A stretch of 53,336 bases of DNA from Crocinitomicaceae bacterium (GTDB lineage: Bacteria > Bacteroidota > Bacteroidia > Flavobacteriales_D > Sanyastnellaceae). How positions within the stretch are numbered: the stretch's first letter is position 1; each line of letters opens with the position of its first letter. The notes beneath the pieces were generated by a model. It was not told the origin of the DNA and made no database searches. It saw only the letters and a list, made by a program, of their open reading frames with translations. A program made the translations under genes and the position numbers. Shown one piece after another: positions 8,859-17,650 of this stretch. The stretch spans positions 6,532-59,867 of the forward strand of contig NZGF01000084.1 in NCBI GenBank assembly GCA_002690915.1, in the 5' to 3' direction.

Positions 8859-10031
8859 GTGTATATCACCCAAGCCAACATTCACACCTGCAGAAACGAA
8901 ATCACCAAAACCTGGGGACGCTCAATACAAACGCAGCAGGATTGTGTTGCATTGGCCCAAGCTATACTTGAAAAGACGAACAAAAAGGTGGCGAGCCACA
9001 CCCTTCGTCGTTTTTTCGGTCTTGTAGCGTTTGATGGACAATTCCGAAAAAGCACCCTCGATACACTGGCCAATTTTGTTGGTTATCCATCGTCTGACGA
9101 ATTGTTAGATCGGCTCAAAAACGAGGAAGACCTCGTCGAGTTGTTGATGCGACTTCAGGTTCACAACATTGCGATTGACGAATACTATATCAACCGTCTG
9201 ATCGAACGCGACATTTCGATGGAAGCTGTCATGATGGCGGGTCATCTAATCAATATTCGACTGGAACAAAATGACCAAGAACGGATCATACGCCTATTCC
9301 AAGCGCTTGAACCGCTCAACAAAGGCAGGCATAAGTACTATGCCATCATTTCCGTCTTTGCACATTACGTTGCGCCCAAATTTCATGAACTCCAGGATAA
9401 AGCCTTCATCAATAGGCTCATGCTTGAAACCCCTTTCATCAACTTGGCCCTGTCGTTCTACGTACCCATTATGGAATTGAATGGCGCGTACGGCAATCAC
9501 GTTGAGACGATGTTGAACATATCAACCAATGAAGAGCATCAGCGTTTTGGCCACAGCCTATTGGCAACACGGGCCCTCCTCAATGGCAACCGACAGCTGG
9601 CAATCGAACACTTTAATAAGATTCCGAACGGTACTTATTTCTCGATTCTCGAAGGACGAATTGCCGTTTTGGACTACCTCTTACACGGAGTGAACGAAAA
9701 AGAGATTGGGAAACACTTCACTCCGCCGGTGAACCAAGAGATTTTCTTTTTCAAACCTGTTACCCCCCTTCTTGTCGCATTTGGAAAGCATGAACTTTTG
9801 GAGCACCTCATCCATGAGAACAAACTGCTCGAGATTACGTCTCAGCACTGGATGGAGGAGTCCGTCAAGAAGCAAACAGAGTTGGCAATGGCATGGATTC
9901 TCGCAAAGCACGGAAAGATTACAGAAAGTAAGGCTGCGCTGGAAGCCCTAAAAGACACAACGTTTCCAAATGACTACCAAGGAACGTCGCAACTGATTAT
10001 CGCTGCCACAGAAGCCTTGTTCCAAGCTTGA
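8859..10031 (+). CDS. Cytoplasmic helical protein with an N-terminal HTH-like segment
   Basis: A 390-residue protein without signal peptide or membrane segments. Residues about 20-85 read like a small helix-turn-helix-type domain with the pattern C..LA..I...T...VASHTLRRFFGL.......STLDTLANFVGY; I recall related N-termini in multi-copy proteins of Cryomorphaceae-like genomes. The rest (about 90-390) is alpha-helical with leucine and alanine spacing like TPR or HEAT solenoids. It may be a regulator or scaffold. The start is uncertain: the GTG at 8859 is used, no in-frame ATG precedes it and there is no clear ribosome site. Its stop abuts the stop of the convergent ydbT-like gene with no gap. Confidence 0.75.
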   Translation: MYITQANIHTCRNEITKTWGRSIQTQQDCVALAQAILEKTNKKVASHTLRRFFGLVAFDGQFRKSTLDTLANFVGYPSSDELLDRLKNEEDLVELLMRLQVHNIAIDEYYINRLIERDISMEAVMMAGHLINIRLEQNDQERIIRLFQALEPLNKGRHKYYAIISVFAHYVAPKFHELQDKAFINRLMLETPFINLALSFYVPIMELNGAYGNHVETMLNISTNEEHQRFGHSLLATRALLNGNRQLAIEHFNKIPNGTYFSILEGRIAVLDYLLHGVNEKEIGKHFTPPVNQEIFFFKPVTPLLVAFGKHELLEHLIHENKLLEITSQHWMEESVKKQTELAMAWILAKHGKITESKAALEALKDTTFPNDYQGTSQLIIAATEALFQA

Positions 10032-11540
10032 TTACATCCAAGGCCGATTCGTCGCTTCAGCCTTGTACAACGAAATATCACGCAACTTCGTGGCCGTTTT
10101 TTTTGGAATGTACCGAACGGCAACCGGTCCAGCTGCCGTGTAAATCCGAGCATGTGCGAGTGAGCGGCGACGCATCAACCAGCTTTCCGTGAGGACAACG
10201 CGTTGCGCCTTGCGCAACTCAGTTCTAATGTGCTTCTTGCGGAGCCAACCCGTGCGCATACAAAGTTGCTCCTCGTATACCGTCAACTGGACAGCGTGAT
10301 ATTGCTTGATTGCCGCCATGGACAACCAAACTCCCCAAATGCCCCCAACAATTTGCATCCATCCATAGCCCCAGACCAATAGCGGTAGGATCAAAGCTGA
10401 CCTGAAGATTAGCATACGAATCAACAACATTTTGTGCGGTCGGATTTCTTCAGCCTCGCCTGAAACCGGCGGGAAAAGGATGGCATTGATGCGTTCAGCA
10501 TGGTCCCACTCCAACCCTGGAATCGCCATGCTGACACCCCCCTGCGCTGCCTCTGATTGTGCCCGCGCTTGGTGAATCCGAAACGTTTCAAAGCCTATCA
10601 ATCGTTGCAACACGCCGCTGCTACCTTCCAACATTTGAACCTTGTGTAAGGGGATTTTAAACTCAAATTTCTTGAGTAATCCACCCGATAACTCCAATCC
10701 TTCAGCTTGAACACTAACCTGCAGTTTGTAGTACCGCAACACGGCACCTATGAGTGAAACGAGCATGCCAATAACGACAACTCCTATGGTGAAGAACGGA
10801 ATTAAAAGCACCCACAAGAATTTCAACAGCAACCACGTATACATTGGAACATCCGAGAGCCAATTTGTCAAAATGCCTTCCAAGGGTTCGGCCAAGGCTA
10901 CCACGGAACCAAGCGCAATCAATGCACTGCGCAGGTGATTCTGTGTCAAACCAACTTTAAACAATCGGCTCCAAGAGATGGCAATCAATTGCGTGCTATC
11001 GGACACCGGTTCGGAGACTTCATTCTCCTGATCCCTGAGAACCTTAGCGCCCCCGGACGACAAAATGGATTTAAGCGCCTTCGCATGCTGCACTTTTAGT
11101 GCAGCAATTTCAACTTCTGCACCGCTGGTGCCGGCTGTGTCCACCTTGATGCTCATTACGCCAAAGGCACGTTGCCAAATCGATTGCTCGAGGTTGACCA
11201 CCTGAATGCGTTCAAAGGCGATTGTGATGCGCTCGCGCTCCAAGACTCCGCGGCGAATGACCAATGCTTCTTCTGTCACTTGATACGTAAACTTCCAATA
11301 CTGCAGAAGGGCACTCAAACAGGCAATGGCTAACACAGCAAGGCCAATCCATTCTCCGTAGGCACGAATGTTATCGGAGACGGCTGCCCCTGCCAAAATC
11401 GGCCAGAACCCGCGGATGAATGTCCACGTGTAGTTGACAATGTATTGAAAAACACCCGTGGGATGTTGCCGCAGAACCGGAAAATGAGCCGGTTGTGGTT
11501 GAGACTCTTCGGCGGAATTATGATTGGCTGACACGCTCAT
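10032..11540 (-). CDS. ydbT: Membrane PH-domain protein, YdbT-like
   Basis: About 502 residues, with several pairs of membrane segments alternating with bacterial PH-like (bPH2/DUF304) domains. Repeated signatures are EEALVIRRGVLERERITI with FERIQVVNLEQSIWQRAFG, a central copy with KIPLHKVQMLEGSSGVLQR, and a C-terminal copy with YEEQLCMRTGWLRKKH. Length and tandem layout match YdbT of Bacillus, which partners YdbS. The start at 11540 (MSVSANHN) is preferred over the longer frame to 11591 because it gives a 23-nt overlap with the upstream ydbS-like gene, as expected of a translationally coupled pair. In Bacillus the pair has been linked to resistance to certain antimicrobial peptides; that role here is inference. 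Confidence 0.85.
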   Translation of the reverse strand: MSVSANHNSAEESQPQPAHFPVLRQHPTGVFQYIVNYTWTFIRGFWPILAGAAVSDNIRAYGEWIGLAVLAIACLSALLQYWKFTYQVTEEALVIRRGVLERERITIAFERIQVVNLEQSIWQRAFGVMSIKVDTAGTSGAEVEIAALKVQHAKALKSILSSGGAKVLRDQENEVSEPVSDSTQLIAISWSRLFKVGLTQNHLRSALIALGSVVALAEPLEGILTNWLSDVPMYTWLLLKFLWVLLIPFFTIGVVVIGMLVSLIGAVLRYYKLQVSVQAEGLELSGGLLKKFEFKIPLHKVQMLEGSSGVLQRLIGFETFRIHQARAQSEAAQGGVSMAIPGLEWDHAERINAILFPPVSGEAEEIRPHKMLLIRMLIFRSALILPLLVWGYGWMQIVGGIWGVWLSMAAIKQYHAVQLTVYEEQLCMRTGWLRKKHIRTELRKAQRVVLTESWLMRRRSLAHARIYTAAGPVAVRYIPKKTATKLRDISLYKAEATNRPWM

Positions 11541-12042
11541 CCAGTTGTTGCCTGAGGCGCTTAGCCCTTTCCACATCCATGCCGGGCACACGCAAATTAG
11601 CCCCGGAGTGGCCCGCGGTGTATAATTTCAACGTACACACATTGAATGCGCGTGATAAGGGGCCTTGGGCTATTTCGCTGTGTTGCACGCGGTTGAAGGG
11701 CACAGTAACGGTCTCACGCTTGAAAAATCCTGATCTGTAGCTCAAGTCGTGTTCACGGACAACCACCCCGCGCAATGGAAACCCTTTGACCTCCTCGAGG
11801 GCCCACATCACTCCTAAGGCAATGGCTGCACCAAAGGCAAGCCAAACTCCCCACCGAAAAGAGTTCACCTCTTGCCATTCAAACCACATCAATACTCCCA
11901 ATGCAGCGAACACCAGAAGCATAACGATTGAGTAGACGGCCATCCGCAGGGTCCGGTACCTGAGCGGAAGCCCTTCAAATTCTTCCTCTACGAGGGAAGG
12001 CAAGGCGTCAATGCGCAAGGATGTGTTGGAAAACAAAGACAT
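11518..12042 (-). CDS. ydbS: Membrane PH-domain protein, YdbS-like
   Basis: A 174-residue protein with two N-terminal transmembrane segments (about residues 33-55 and 65-82), then one bacterial PH (bPH2) domain containing REHDLSYRSGFFKRETVTV, PFNRVQHSEIAQGPLSRAF and LKLYTAGHSG. This is the usual YdbS architecture. It is the first gene of the pair and overlaps the ydbT-like gene. The ATG at 12042 is the only reasonable start. Confidence 0.85.
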   Translation of the reverse strand: MSLFSNTSLRIDALPSLVEEEFEGLPLRYRTLRMAVYSIVMLLVFAALGVLMWFEWQEVNSFRWGVWLAFGAAIALGVMWALEEVKGFPLRGVVVREHDLSYRSGFFKRETVTVPFNRVQHSEIAQGPLSRAFNVCTLKLYTAGHSGANLRVPGMDVERAKRLRQQLDERVSQS

Positions 12043-12092
12043 GAGATAACAGCCATGAATGTAAGCGAAACCGTGTAATTCCAGTCATTGGT

Positions 12093-12275
12093 CTACTCCT
12101 GATGTGAACTGAAAGATGACACGGCTCCTGTCTGGCCAGAATTAATGGAGGTATCGCCATCGCTTCCACATGCGGGATCAACTACAATGGGATAAAAACA
12201 AGCTTCATGCAATACCGGCGAATAATCAGAAGTTTTGACGCAACCCGCAGCTAAGGGAGCAATCAAGGACACCAA
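12093..12275 (-). pseudogene. Remnant of a Kazal-like small lipoprotein
   Basis: A 60-codon frame opening at TTG with a lipobox-like stretch (LIAPLAAGC), then CGSDGDTSINSGQTGAV. That resembles the Kazal-type core PVCGSDGxTYsNsgeA found in small lipoproteins of marine Bacteroidota. Several features suggest decay: no ATG or GTG start with a normal signal n-region, an upstream in-frame TAA, loss of the Tyr of the Kazal TY, and loss of the expected cysteines near the end (the tail reads SSFSSHQE). It lies between the SulP gene and ydbS on the same strand. It could instead be a divergent functional lipoprotein, or a chance frame. Confidence 0.35.
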
Positions 12276-12295
12276 ATCTTGGATCCAGTGTCCTT
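12265..12295. repeat. 8-bp inverted repeat downstream of the SulP gene
   Basis: AAGGACAC (12265-12272) and GTGTCCTT (12288-12295) pair perfectly around a 15-nt loop, 25-55 nt past the SulP stop. There is no T-tract on either side, so it is not a standard intrinsic terminator. It overlaps the start of the Kazal-like remnant. Confidence 0.4.
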
Positions 12296-12319
12296 ATCAC
12301 CTGAAACGAATTCATCAAA

Positions 12320-13594
12320 TCACTCCGACTTATCTATCATCAAGCGACCGCAAATCAATGCGACGACGAGACCAATGCCCAGCCCCTTCAGCAAATCGAT
12401 GAATACAATGGCCAAGATGGTCACGACAAAAGGAATGAAATGCTTCATTCCGCTCGCGTAGATGCGTTTGAATGTTGAGGGCTTTGCCAACTTATAGCCT
12501 ACCACAAACAGCACCGCCGCAAGGCTACCAAGTGGAATGTAGGTGAGCAGTGTTGGAGCCAGCAGAAAAAACAAGAGCAGCCAAGCACCGTGCAAAATTG
12601 CGCTGAGCTTGGTAGCATTGCCTGTTTGGATGTTCGCAGATGAACGAACAATCACTTGGGTGATGGGCAACCCACCAATCAATCCACTTAAGGTATTTCC
12701 AACCCCTTGCGCCAACAATTCCCGGTTCGTTGGGGTCACGCGTTTTTCAGGATCTAATTTATCAGTTGCCTCAACGCAGAGGAGGGTTTCCAAGCTCGCG
12801 ACAACAGCAATCGTCACAGCCAAAATCCAAATTGCACCATCTCCAATGGCTGAAAAATCAGGGAACGTCAGGAGCGATCCCCATGCAGACGGATCAATGC
12901 CATTGGCCGTGTGACCTATGGGCACGTCGACCAATTGTTTCGTGGTCAATGCACCTTCCCCTCCCCGCGTTATCAAGTGCACTGCAACTCCGGCAAGCAC
13001 TGCGGTCAAGGATCCCGAAAGCACTTTAGTGAACTGCTGGGCCTTCATGAAAGAAGTCTCCCACAGGACCAAAATGGCAAGGCACACGAACGTCACAACT
13101 GTGGCCGTGGCCGATGCATAACTGATGTTCTCCCCTAGCAACAACAAAACGTCAAAAACCTTGTCTGCCTTCTCAGCCCCGTCAGCGCCAGCATAACCCA
13201 GTCCGTGCGGAATTTGCTTAATGAAGATGATGATTCCGATGGCGGCCAACATCCCAGAGATGACACTGGATGGAAAATACTTACCGACAACACCGGCGCG
13301 AACGATACCCAACACCAATTGAGCCAATCCACCGATTACTATCGCAAGGAGAAATGCCTCGAATCCTACCTCCTGGATGCCGTCATAAACGATGACTGCT
13401 AGGCCAGCAGCCGGTCCGGAAACACCCACATGACTCCCAGAAATGGGTGCAACAATAAGTCCGCCGATGATGCCGGCGATTAAGCCGGCGATGGGCTCCG
13501 CTCCCGAAGCCAATGCAATGCCTAGGCAGAGCGGCAATGCAACCAAAAAAACAACCAAGGATGCAGGAGCATCCTTTCCAATATGCGTAAACAT
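12320..13594 (-). CDS. SulP-family anion transporter lacking the STAS domain
   Basis: A 424-residue membrane protein with about 12 hydrophobic segments. SulP hallmarks are ALPLCLGIALASGAEPIAGL near the N-terminus, GSHVGVSGPAAG, and the later ELLAQGVGNTLSGLIGGLP. The family exchanges or imports inorganic anions (bicarbonate, sulfate). The protein stops right after the last membrane helix (RLMIDKSE), so the cytoplasmic STAS domain normally present is absent. No carbonic anhydrase gene is next to it. The ATG at 13594 follows a possible box TAATTTTC. Substrate is unresolved; bicarbonate is a reasonable guess for a marine bacterium. Confidence 0.9.
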   Translation of the reverse strand: MFTHIGKDAPASLVVFLVALPLCLGIALASGAEPIAGLIAGIIGGLIVAPISGSHVGVSGPAAGLAVIVYDGIQEVGFEAFLLAIVIGGLAQLVLGIVRAGVVGKYFPSSVISGMLAAIGIIIFIKQIPHGLGYAGADGAEKADKVFDVLLLLGENISYASATATVVTFVCLAILVLWETSFMKAQQFTKVLSGSLTAVLAGVAVHLITRGGEGALTTKQLVDVPIGHTANGIDPSAWGSLLTFPDFSAIGDGAIWILAVTIAVVASLETLLCVEATDKLDPEKRVTPTNRELLAQGVGNTLSGLIGGLPITQVIVRSSANIQTGNATKLSAILHGAWLLLFFLLAPTLLTYIPLGSLAAVLFVVGYKLAKPSTFKRIYASGMKHFIPFVVTILAIVFIDLLKGLGIGLVVALICGRLMIDKSE

Positions 13595-13657
13595 GAAGTT
13601 CGAAAATTAAATTGAAAAACGATAAAGCGCGCAGTCCGATGCGGACTGTCGAGGTCT

Positions 13658-13993
13658 TTATGCCTTCATTTCCGGGGGCTCAAATACGCCTCTTCTGTAG
13701 GGTGAGTCCCATGCCCGGTTTGCCGTAGACGAGAGATTGAGTTCGTGCATTGCCATGGTTTCGGCTTTCCGTTCCGCCAAATCCGACCATTTCTTTAGCT
13801 CGTCATCTGCAGCTTCCTCTTCTCCTTGCTTGTTCTCCTCACTGCGCTCATCGTCCGAATCAGCGATGAACCATACGACCTCTTCTTCCCCCCAGTCAAA
13901 GGCGGATGCACATGGCATAACCACCCAACAGACGATGGAGAGCAAGCTAAGCGTGTGTGCCCAGAATGCACGATGTGATAATCCAAACTGCAC
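13658..13993 (-). CDS. Small secreted acidic protein of unknown function
   Basis: A 111-residue frame with a hydrophobic N-terminus ending near CASA, then a highly acidic mature region (GEEEVVW, SDDERSEENKQGEEEAADDE) followed by a helical Lys/Glu stretch and a basic-aromatic tail. The start appears to be GTG at 13993, with an in-frame TAG a few codons upstream. It ends 63 nt before the SulP gene on the same strand, so the two may be co-transcribed. Family unknown; the acidic region could bind cations. Confidence 0.6.
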   Translation of the reverse strand: MQFGLSHRAFWAHTLSLLSIVCWVVMPCASAFDWGEEEVVWFIADSDDERSEENKQGEEEAADDELKKWSDLAERKAETMAMHELNLSSTANRAWDSPYRRGVFEPPEMKA

Positions 13994-14279
13994 ACCGCAA
14001 AACTATGCATTAGAATCCAGGGTTACGCCCTCACAAATGTCAAAATTTCACACTACCTGAAATAAACTACTCTCATAAATGCATTAAGGAACCCTCCAGA
14101 GTCACCGCGGCAAAAACAAGGTAACCAGGAAGTTATTTGCGGCCGTTCGCATCGAGCAAGATTTCCTCGCTGCATCGGCTGAAATTGGGGAAGCCGATGC
14201 TCAAGAAGGGGTAAACCTACAGTAGCTGCAAATCCAATCAACCAAAAGATGAACGACTCTCTTTATCCAAAAGGATCCC

Positions 14280-15479
14280 TTATAAACGCACCGTCGGTGA
14301 AAAATTCAAAGCGATCCACCCCCAATGCTGCCATCCACTCGTACTGGAAGCCCGGTTTTGTGCCGTGTACATGGCGTCGGTCGCATTCATCACAGACCAC
14401 CCGAACGAAGCCTTGACAAAATCGGTGGGATTGAAAACGACGACTGCATCCACTTCATTGGCATACAACGACTCGAATGTCGGACTGTAGAAGCGGTGGT
14501 AGCGCAAGTCCCATGTCGCTTTCCACATTGCTTTTCCAAAGGGTCTGGAACAATGCATTCGCGCATCAGCCATGCCGTTGGCTGGGATGCCGACATAAAA
14601 TTGATCCATCCAACCGTAGTGGCGGTGATTTGTTCCCAAAAATGGATGAAACGCTCGACCCCGTTCATCTCCTTCCAGCCAATCCAAAGCGACCAATGCC
14701 TTTCCCAATCGAACAGATTGGTAGTGAAATTCAGCCACCCCCATGAACGAAGCCAGCTGGCCATTGGCCTCGTCTTGCACGTAAGCTTCAATGACCCAAG
14801 AAGCAGACTTACTCTTGGCTATTCCAGTCCAGGTTGCTCCCGATGTCACCACCGAAGCGGCTGGATCCAGGGAGTTCAGTTGATTAAAATAAAGGAAGGA
14901 GAACCGATGCCGATCGGCCGTAAAAACATGGTATCCCATGATCCGTGTCAATCCTGCGGGAGCATCCCAGGTCAGCGCCGCGGTGGTGGTGCCGATGGCC
15001 GTGGTTTGGTCCCACCGAAAGCCGTCGAGGAATCGACCGTATTGCGACCAGTTGACTGCCCCGACGATCCGCTCATTATCGAATGCGATTCGCTGACGTC
15101 CAGCCGTGAAGCGAGTGTTGGCATTCGGTTTCCATGCGCCCCACGATTCTGTTGCGGCTATTGCACCGTAACCGCCTGTATTGCCCGCCATATCTCCGAA
15201 CATACGCACGTCTTGGAAACCCAAACGAACCTCCCACTTTTCCGTTCCGTGATGCCACGTTAAGCGGGTGCGTTGCATGGTCAGCAACTCCCCAGATTCA
15301 CCCGGCTGCCGGAGTCGCTGGTATCCATCTCGCCATTCCGAACGCGGACGTACTTGGAGCATGATGCGGTCTTCAGCAGCTCCCTGGTCTTGGGCACGCA
15401 ACGGCGCCTCAGCGAGTGCCAACAGCCCGAACACTAAAAGAACAACATACCTCTTCCGCGGTTTCAATCTACTTTTCAT
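14280..15479 (-). CDS. Outer-membrane porin, alginate-export-like
   Basis: A 399-residue protein with signal peptide (LALAEAPLRAQ) and a beta-barrel pattern resembling the alginate-export/OprE-like porin family: RPRSEWRDGYQ and MQRTRLTWHHGTEKWEVRLGFQDVR near the start, TRFTAGRQRIAFDNERIVG in the middle, and alternating aromatic strands to the end. It probably lets an anionic solute cross the outer membrane. The ATG at 15479 is chosen because it starts a canonical signal peptide; the frame stays open for another 62 codons upstream and encodes a cytochrome-like CRTCH stretch annotated separately. Substrate unknown. Confidence 0.8.
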   Translation of the reverse strand: MKSRLKPRKRYVVLLVFGLLALAEAPLRAQDQGAAEDRIMLQVRPRSEWRDGYQRLRQPGESGELLTMQRTRLTWHHGTEKWEVRLGFQDVRMFGDMAGNTGGYGAIAATESWGAWKPNANTRFTAGRQRIAFDNERIVGAVNWSQYGRFLDGFRWDQTTAIGTTTAALTWDAPAGLTRIMGYHVFTADRHRFSFLYFNQLNSLDPAASVVTSGATWTGIAKSKSASWVIEAYVQDEANGQLASFMGVAEFHYQSVRLGKALVALDWLEGDERGRAFHPFLGTNHRHYGWMDQFYVGIPANGMADARMHCSRPFGKAMWKATWDLRYHRFYSPTFESLYANEVDAVVVFNPTDFVKASFGWSVMNATDAMYTAQNRASSTSGWQHWGWIALNFSPTVRL

Positions 15480-15665
15480 TTTGGCCTTGTAGCGCTTTTC
15501 AGTTCCATCCAAATCCATTTCGCCCTCAAAGTAATCACGCACTTTGGACCCGCGCAAGCTGTTGGCCATGCGCATCGGTACATCGGGCATATAATTCCCA
15601 TGGAAATCATGGCAGGTCCTGCAGATGGTACGCTGTCCTGCCTCTGCCAGCTCCGGATGGAACGG
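15480..15665 (-). pseudogene. c-type cytochrome remnant in frame with the porin
   Basis: Upstream of and in the same frame as the porin, 62 codons read PFHPELAEAGQ, then RTICRTCHDFHGNYMPDVP, then MANSLRGSKVRDYFEGEMD. CRTCH is a CxxCH haem-c attachment motif and MPDVP could hold an axial Met, as in small cytochromes c. The frame starts right after a TAA (15666-15668) and contains no ATG, GTG or TTG before the haem motif; there is no export signal. It looks like the 3' part of a broken cytochrome gene that has lost its stop and merged with the porin frame. An alternative is a frameshift near 15665 joining the upstream frame that reads MFSTCDSWVSF. Confidence 0.45.
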
Positions 15666-15744
15666 TTAAATGACACCCAACTATCGCAGGTGCTGAACAT
15701 CCAAACCAACGAAGTGTTATTTTTTTGATTTGCAGCATGTTACC

Positions 15745-16593
15745 ATGAAATCATTTTTACTAGAGAGTGCAAATAATGTCCTATCCGAATCCACCCGGTC
15801 CCGGGTAGAGCGTGGATTGGTGGGCTTGGCCTTGGGAATGTTCATGCTGCATTTGGTCCTGTACGGCATCAACTTAATTTTTGAATTGAATTGGCCCGCC
15901 GCCTACTTCAGCCATCCCCTGCAGACGCTTTACACACCCTTCTCTGCCATTCTGGTAGCAGAGGTATACCTGCTCATCCATTATTTGCCAACTTCTTTTG
16001 CGCGGTCCATGGGCAAACAGATGGAAATTGTTGCCCTGATCGAAATCCGATCAGTCTTCAAAGACGTGGACTTCACCACCAAATGGCCTTGGGAAGCGGA
16101 TTTCTTTCCGCACCTTTTGGGAGCCATGGTCGTAGGCAGCATACTAGTAGCCTTCTACCGGGTCTTGCCGAGGCGCATTGCCCGTATCGAGGAGGTCGAA
16201 CTACAGCGATTCATAGAATTCAAGAAAATCTTAGCCGGCTTTTTGTTTGCTTACCTCATTTTCCTGAGCGGATGGTCCTTCTTCACATGGGCATACGACC
16301 TCTATGCCGGATCAGACTGGGCCTTACACGACCCCAATGACTTCTTCTATAACGACTTCTTTACAGCGCTTATTTTAGTCGACGTATTGCTCTTGGTGAT
16401 ATCATTCAGGTACCTGTCCGATTTCGGCTTGGTGTTTCGCAATTGTGGGTTCATCATCAGCACCATCCTCCTTCGCCGTGCACTGGTCATCGAGCCTTGG
16501 CACGCCCTCGCCTACGAGACGACGAGTGCCTTTTTGGCCCTGCTGGTGCTCTTGTTGCACCGTGGGTTGTCAAGCAATGAACCGGAGGAGTGA
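15745..16593 (+). CDS. Integral membrane protein of unknown function
   Basis: About 282 residues with about six hydrophobic segments, including the stretches GLALGMFMLHLVLYGINLIF, LLGAMVVGSILVAFY and ILAGFLFAYLIFLSGWSFF. A soluble stretch FARSMGKQMEIVALIEIRS precedes an acidic loop. I do not recognise the family; the six-helix plan with charged loops does not contain a pore or transporter signature I can name. The ATG at 15745 is preferred over an in-frame TTG at 15730. It is divergent from the porin locus and convergent, with an 11-nt gap, with the isoaspartyl peptidase. Confidence 0.7.
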   Translation: MKSFLLESANNVLSESTRSRVERGLVGLALGMFMLHLVLYGINLIFELNWPAAYFSHPLQTLYTPFSAILVAEVYLLIHYLPTSFARSMGKQMEIVALIEIRSVFKDVDFTTKWPWEADFFPHLLGAMVVGSILVAFYRVLPRRIARIEEVELQRFIEFKKILAGFLFAYLIFLSGWSFFTWAYDLYAGSDWALHDPNDFFYNDFFTALILVDVLLLVISFRYLSDFGLVFRNCGFIISTILLRRALVIEPWHALAYETTSAFLALLVLLLHRGLSSNEPEE

Positions 16594-16604
16594 TTCGAAT
16601 GTGC

Positions 16605-17642
16605 TCAATGCTCCTCTATCGTGCCTTCCACTGTTGCACCGAACATTGCTACGCCTCGGCTGTCCGGTGAGGACCACGCTCGAAACATACCTGAGCTGTT
16701 GCAGACCAGCGAGATGGCACCCGATGCATTTATAGCGACCACACCTCCATCGCCACCCAGCGCACCCATTTCAGAAAAAACTGCACTTCGGCATGCCTCG
16801 ACAAGCGTTTCGTTACCGTGCAGCATTCGGCCGTGAATATCTTGAGCAACTCCTGTCCGGATGAAATACTCCCCCCATCCCGTGGCAGACACAGCACAGG
16901 TCCGATTGTCTGCCCACGTTCCGGCACCTATGATTGGACTGTCTCCAATCCTACCGTGTTTTTTGTAAGTCATGCCACCTGTCGAAGTCCCCGCTGCTAG
17001 ATTGCCATGGCTGTCCAATGCCACGCACCCCACGGTTCCTCGTTTATCCGCGAGCGCATCCTTCATTGTCGCTTTTCGTTTTGCCCGCAAATAGCGGCCA
17101 TGTGCTTTTTGCGTGAAAAACCAGTCATCGGATGCAGGCTCGTGCCCCATGGCAGCTGCAAATTCACCGGCACCGCGCCCACTGAAAAATACGTGATCGC
17201 TAGAGTCCATAACCGAGCGGGCCACTGAGATGGGATGGCGAAAACCGCGAATCCCTGTCACAGCTCCGCAGTTCCGCGTAAGCCCATCTGCAATTGACGC
17301 ATCGAGCTCTTGGATTCCATCGGCCGTGAAAACAGCCCCACGTCCAGCATTAAACAACGAATCATCTTCCAGCAGCCGAATCACAGCTTCGACAGCTCTT
17401 ACACTCGAACTTCCCTCCAAAAGCATGCTCTCCCCTTGTGCGAGTGCTGCAGACAACGAAGCGCTGTACGCTGCCTGTTGCTCCTCCGATAAATCCTCTT
17501 CTCCAAAATGACCAGCGCCACCGTGAATAGCGATGGCCCAAGCTCGCGGTGCTCCAGAAGCTTCCTCAGTTCCCTGCGGACCGCATCCGATTGCCATGGC
17601 TAAGAGCACCCCACCCCACATTCCTATCGTTGTTCGCTCCAT
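16605..17642 (-). CDS. iaaA: Isoaspartyl peptidase / plant-type asparaginase, lipoprotein
   Basis: A 345-residue N-terminal-nucleophile hydrolase that cleaves beta-aspartyl dipeptides and asparagine. IHGGAGHFG (about 39-47) and the segment DSLFNAGRGAVFTADG are hallmarks. The autocleavage site is G202/T203 in KRGTVGCVALDSHGN, followed by AAGTSTGGMTYKKHGRIGDSP, and T203 becomes the catalytic N-terminal Thr. Residue C20 in AMAIGC is a lipobox, so it is exported and lipid-anchored, as in several Bacteroidota homologues. It lies 8 nt after the cysteine dioxygenase-methyltransferase gene on the same strand, so the two are probably one transcript. Confidence 0.93.
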   Translation of the reverse strand: MERTTIGMWGGVLLAMAIGCGPQGTEEASGAPRAWAIAIHGGAGHFGEEDLSEEQQAAYSASLSAALAQGESMLLEGSSSVRAVEAVIRLLEDDSLFNAGRGAVFTADGIQELDASIADGLTRNCGAVTGIRGFRHPISVARSVMDSSDHVFFSGRGAGEFAAAMGHEPASDDWFFTQKAHGRYLRAKRKATMKDALADKRGTVGCVALDSHGNLAAGTSTGGMTYKKHGRIGDSPIIGAGTWADNRTCAVSATGWGEYFIRTGVAQDIHGRMLHGNETLVEACRSAVFSEMGALGGDGGVVAINASGAISLVCNSSGMFRAWSSPDSRGVAMFGATVEGTIEEH

Positions 17643-17650
17643 GATTCTTT

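Noticed and set aside
14053-14241. A 62-codon minus-strand frame in the gap upstream of the small acidic protein
   Set aside because: No signal, membrane or domain character and no start context; the gap 13994-14279 otherwise shows nothing I can support.
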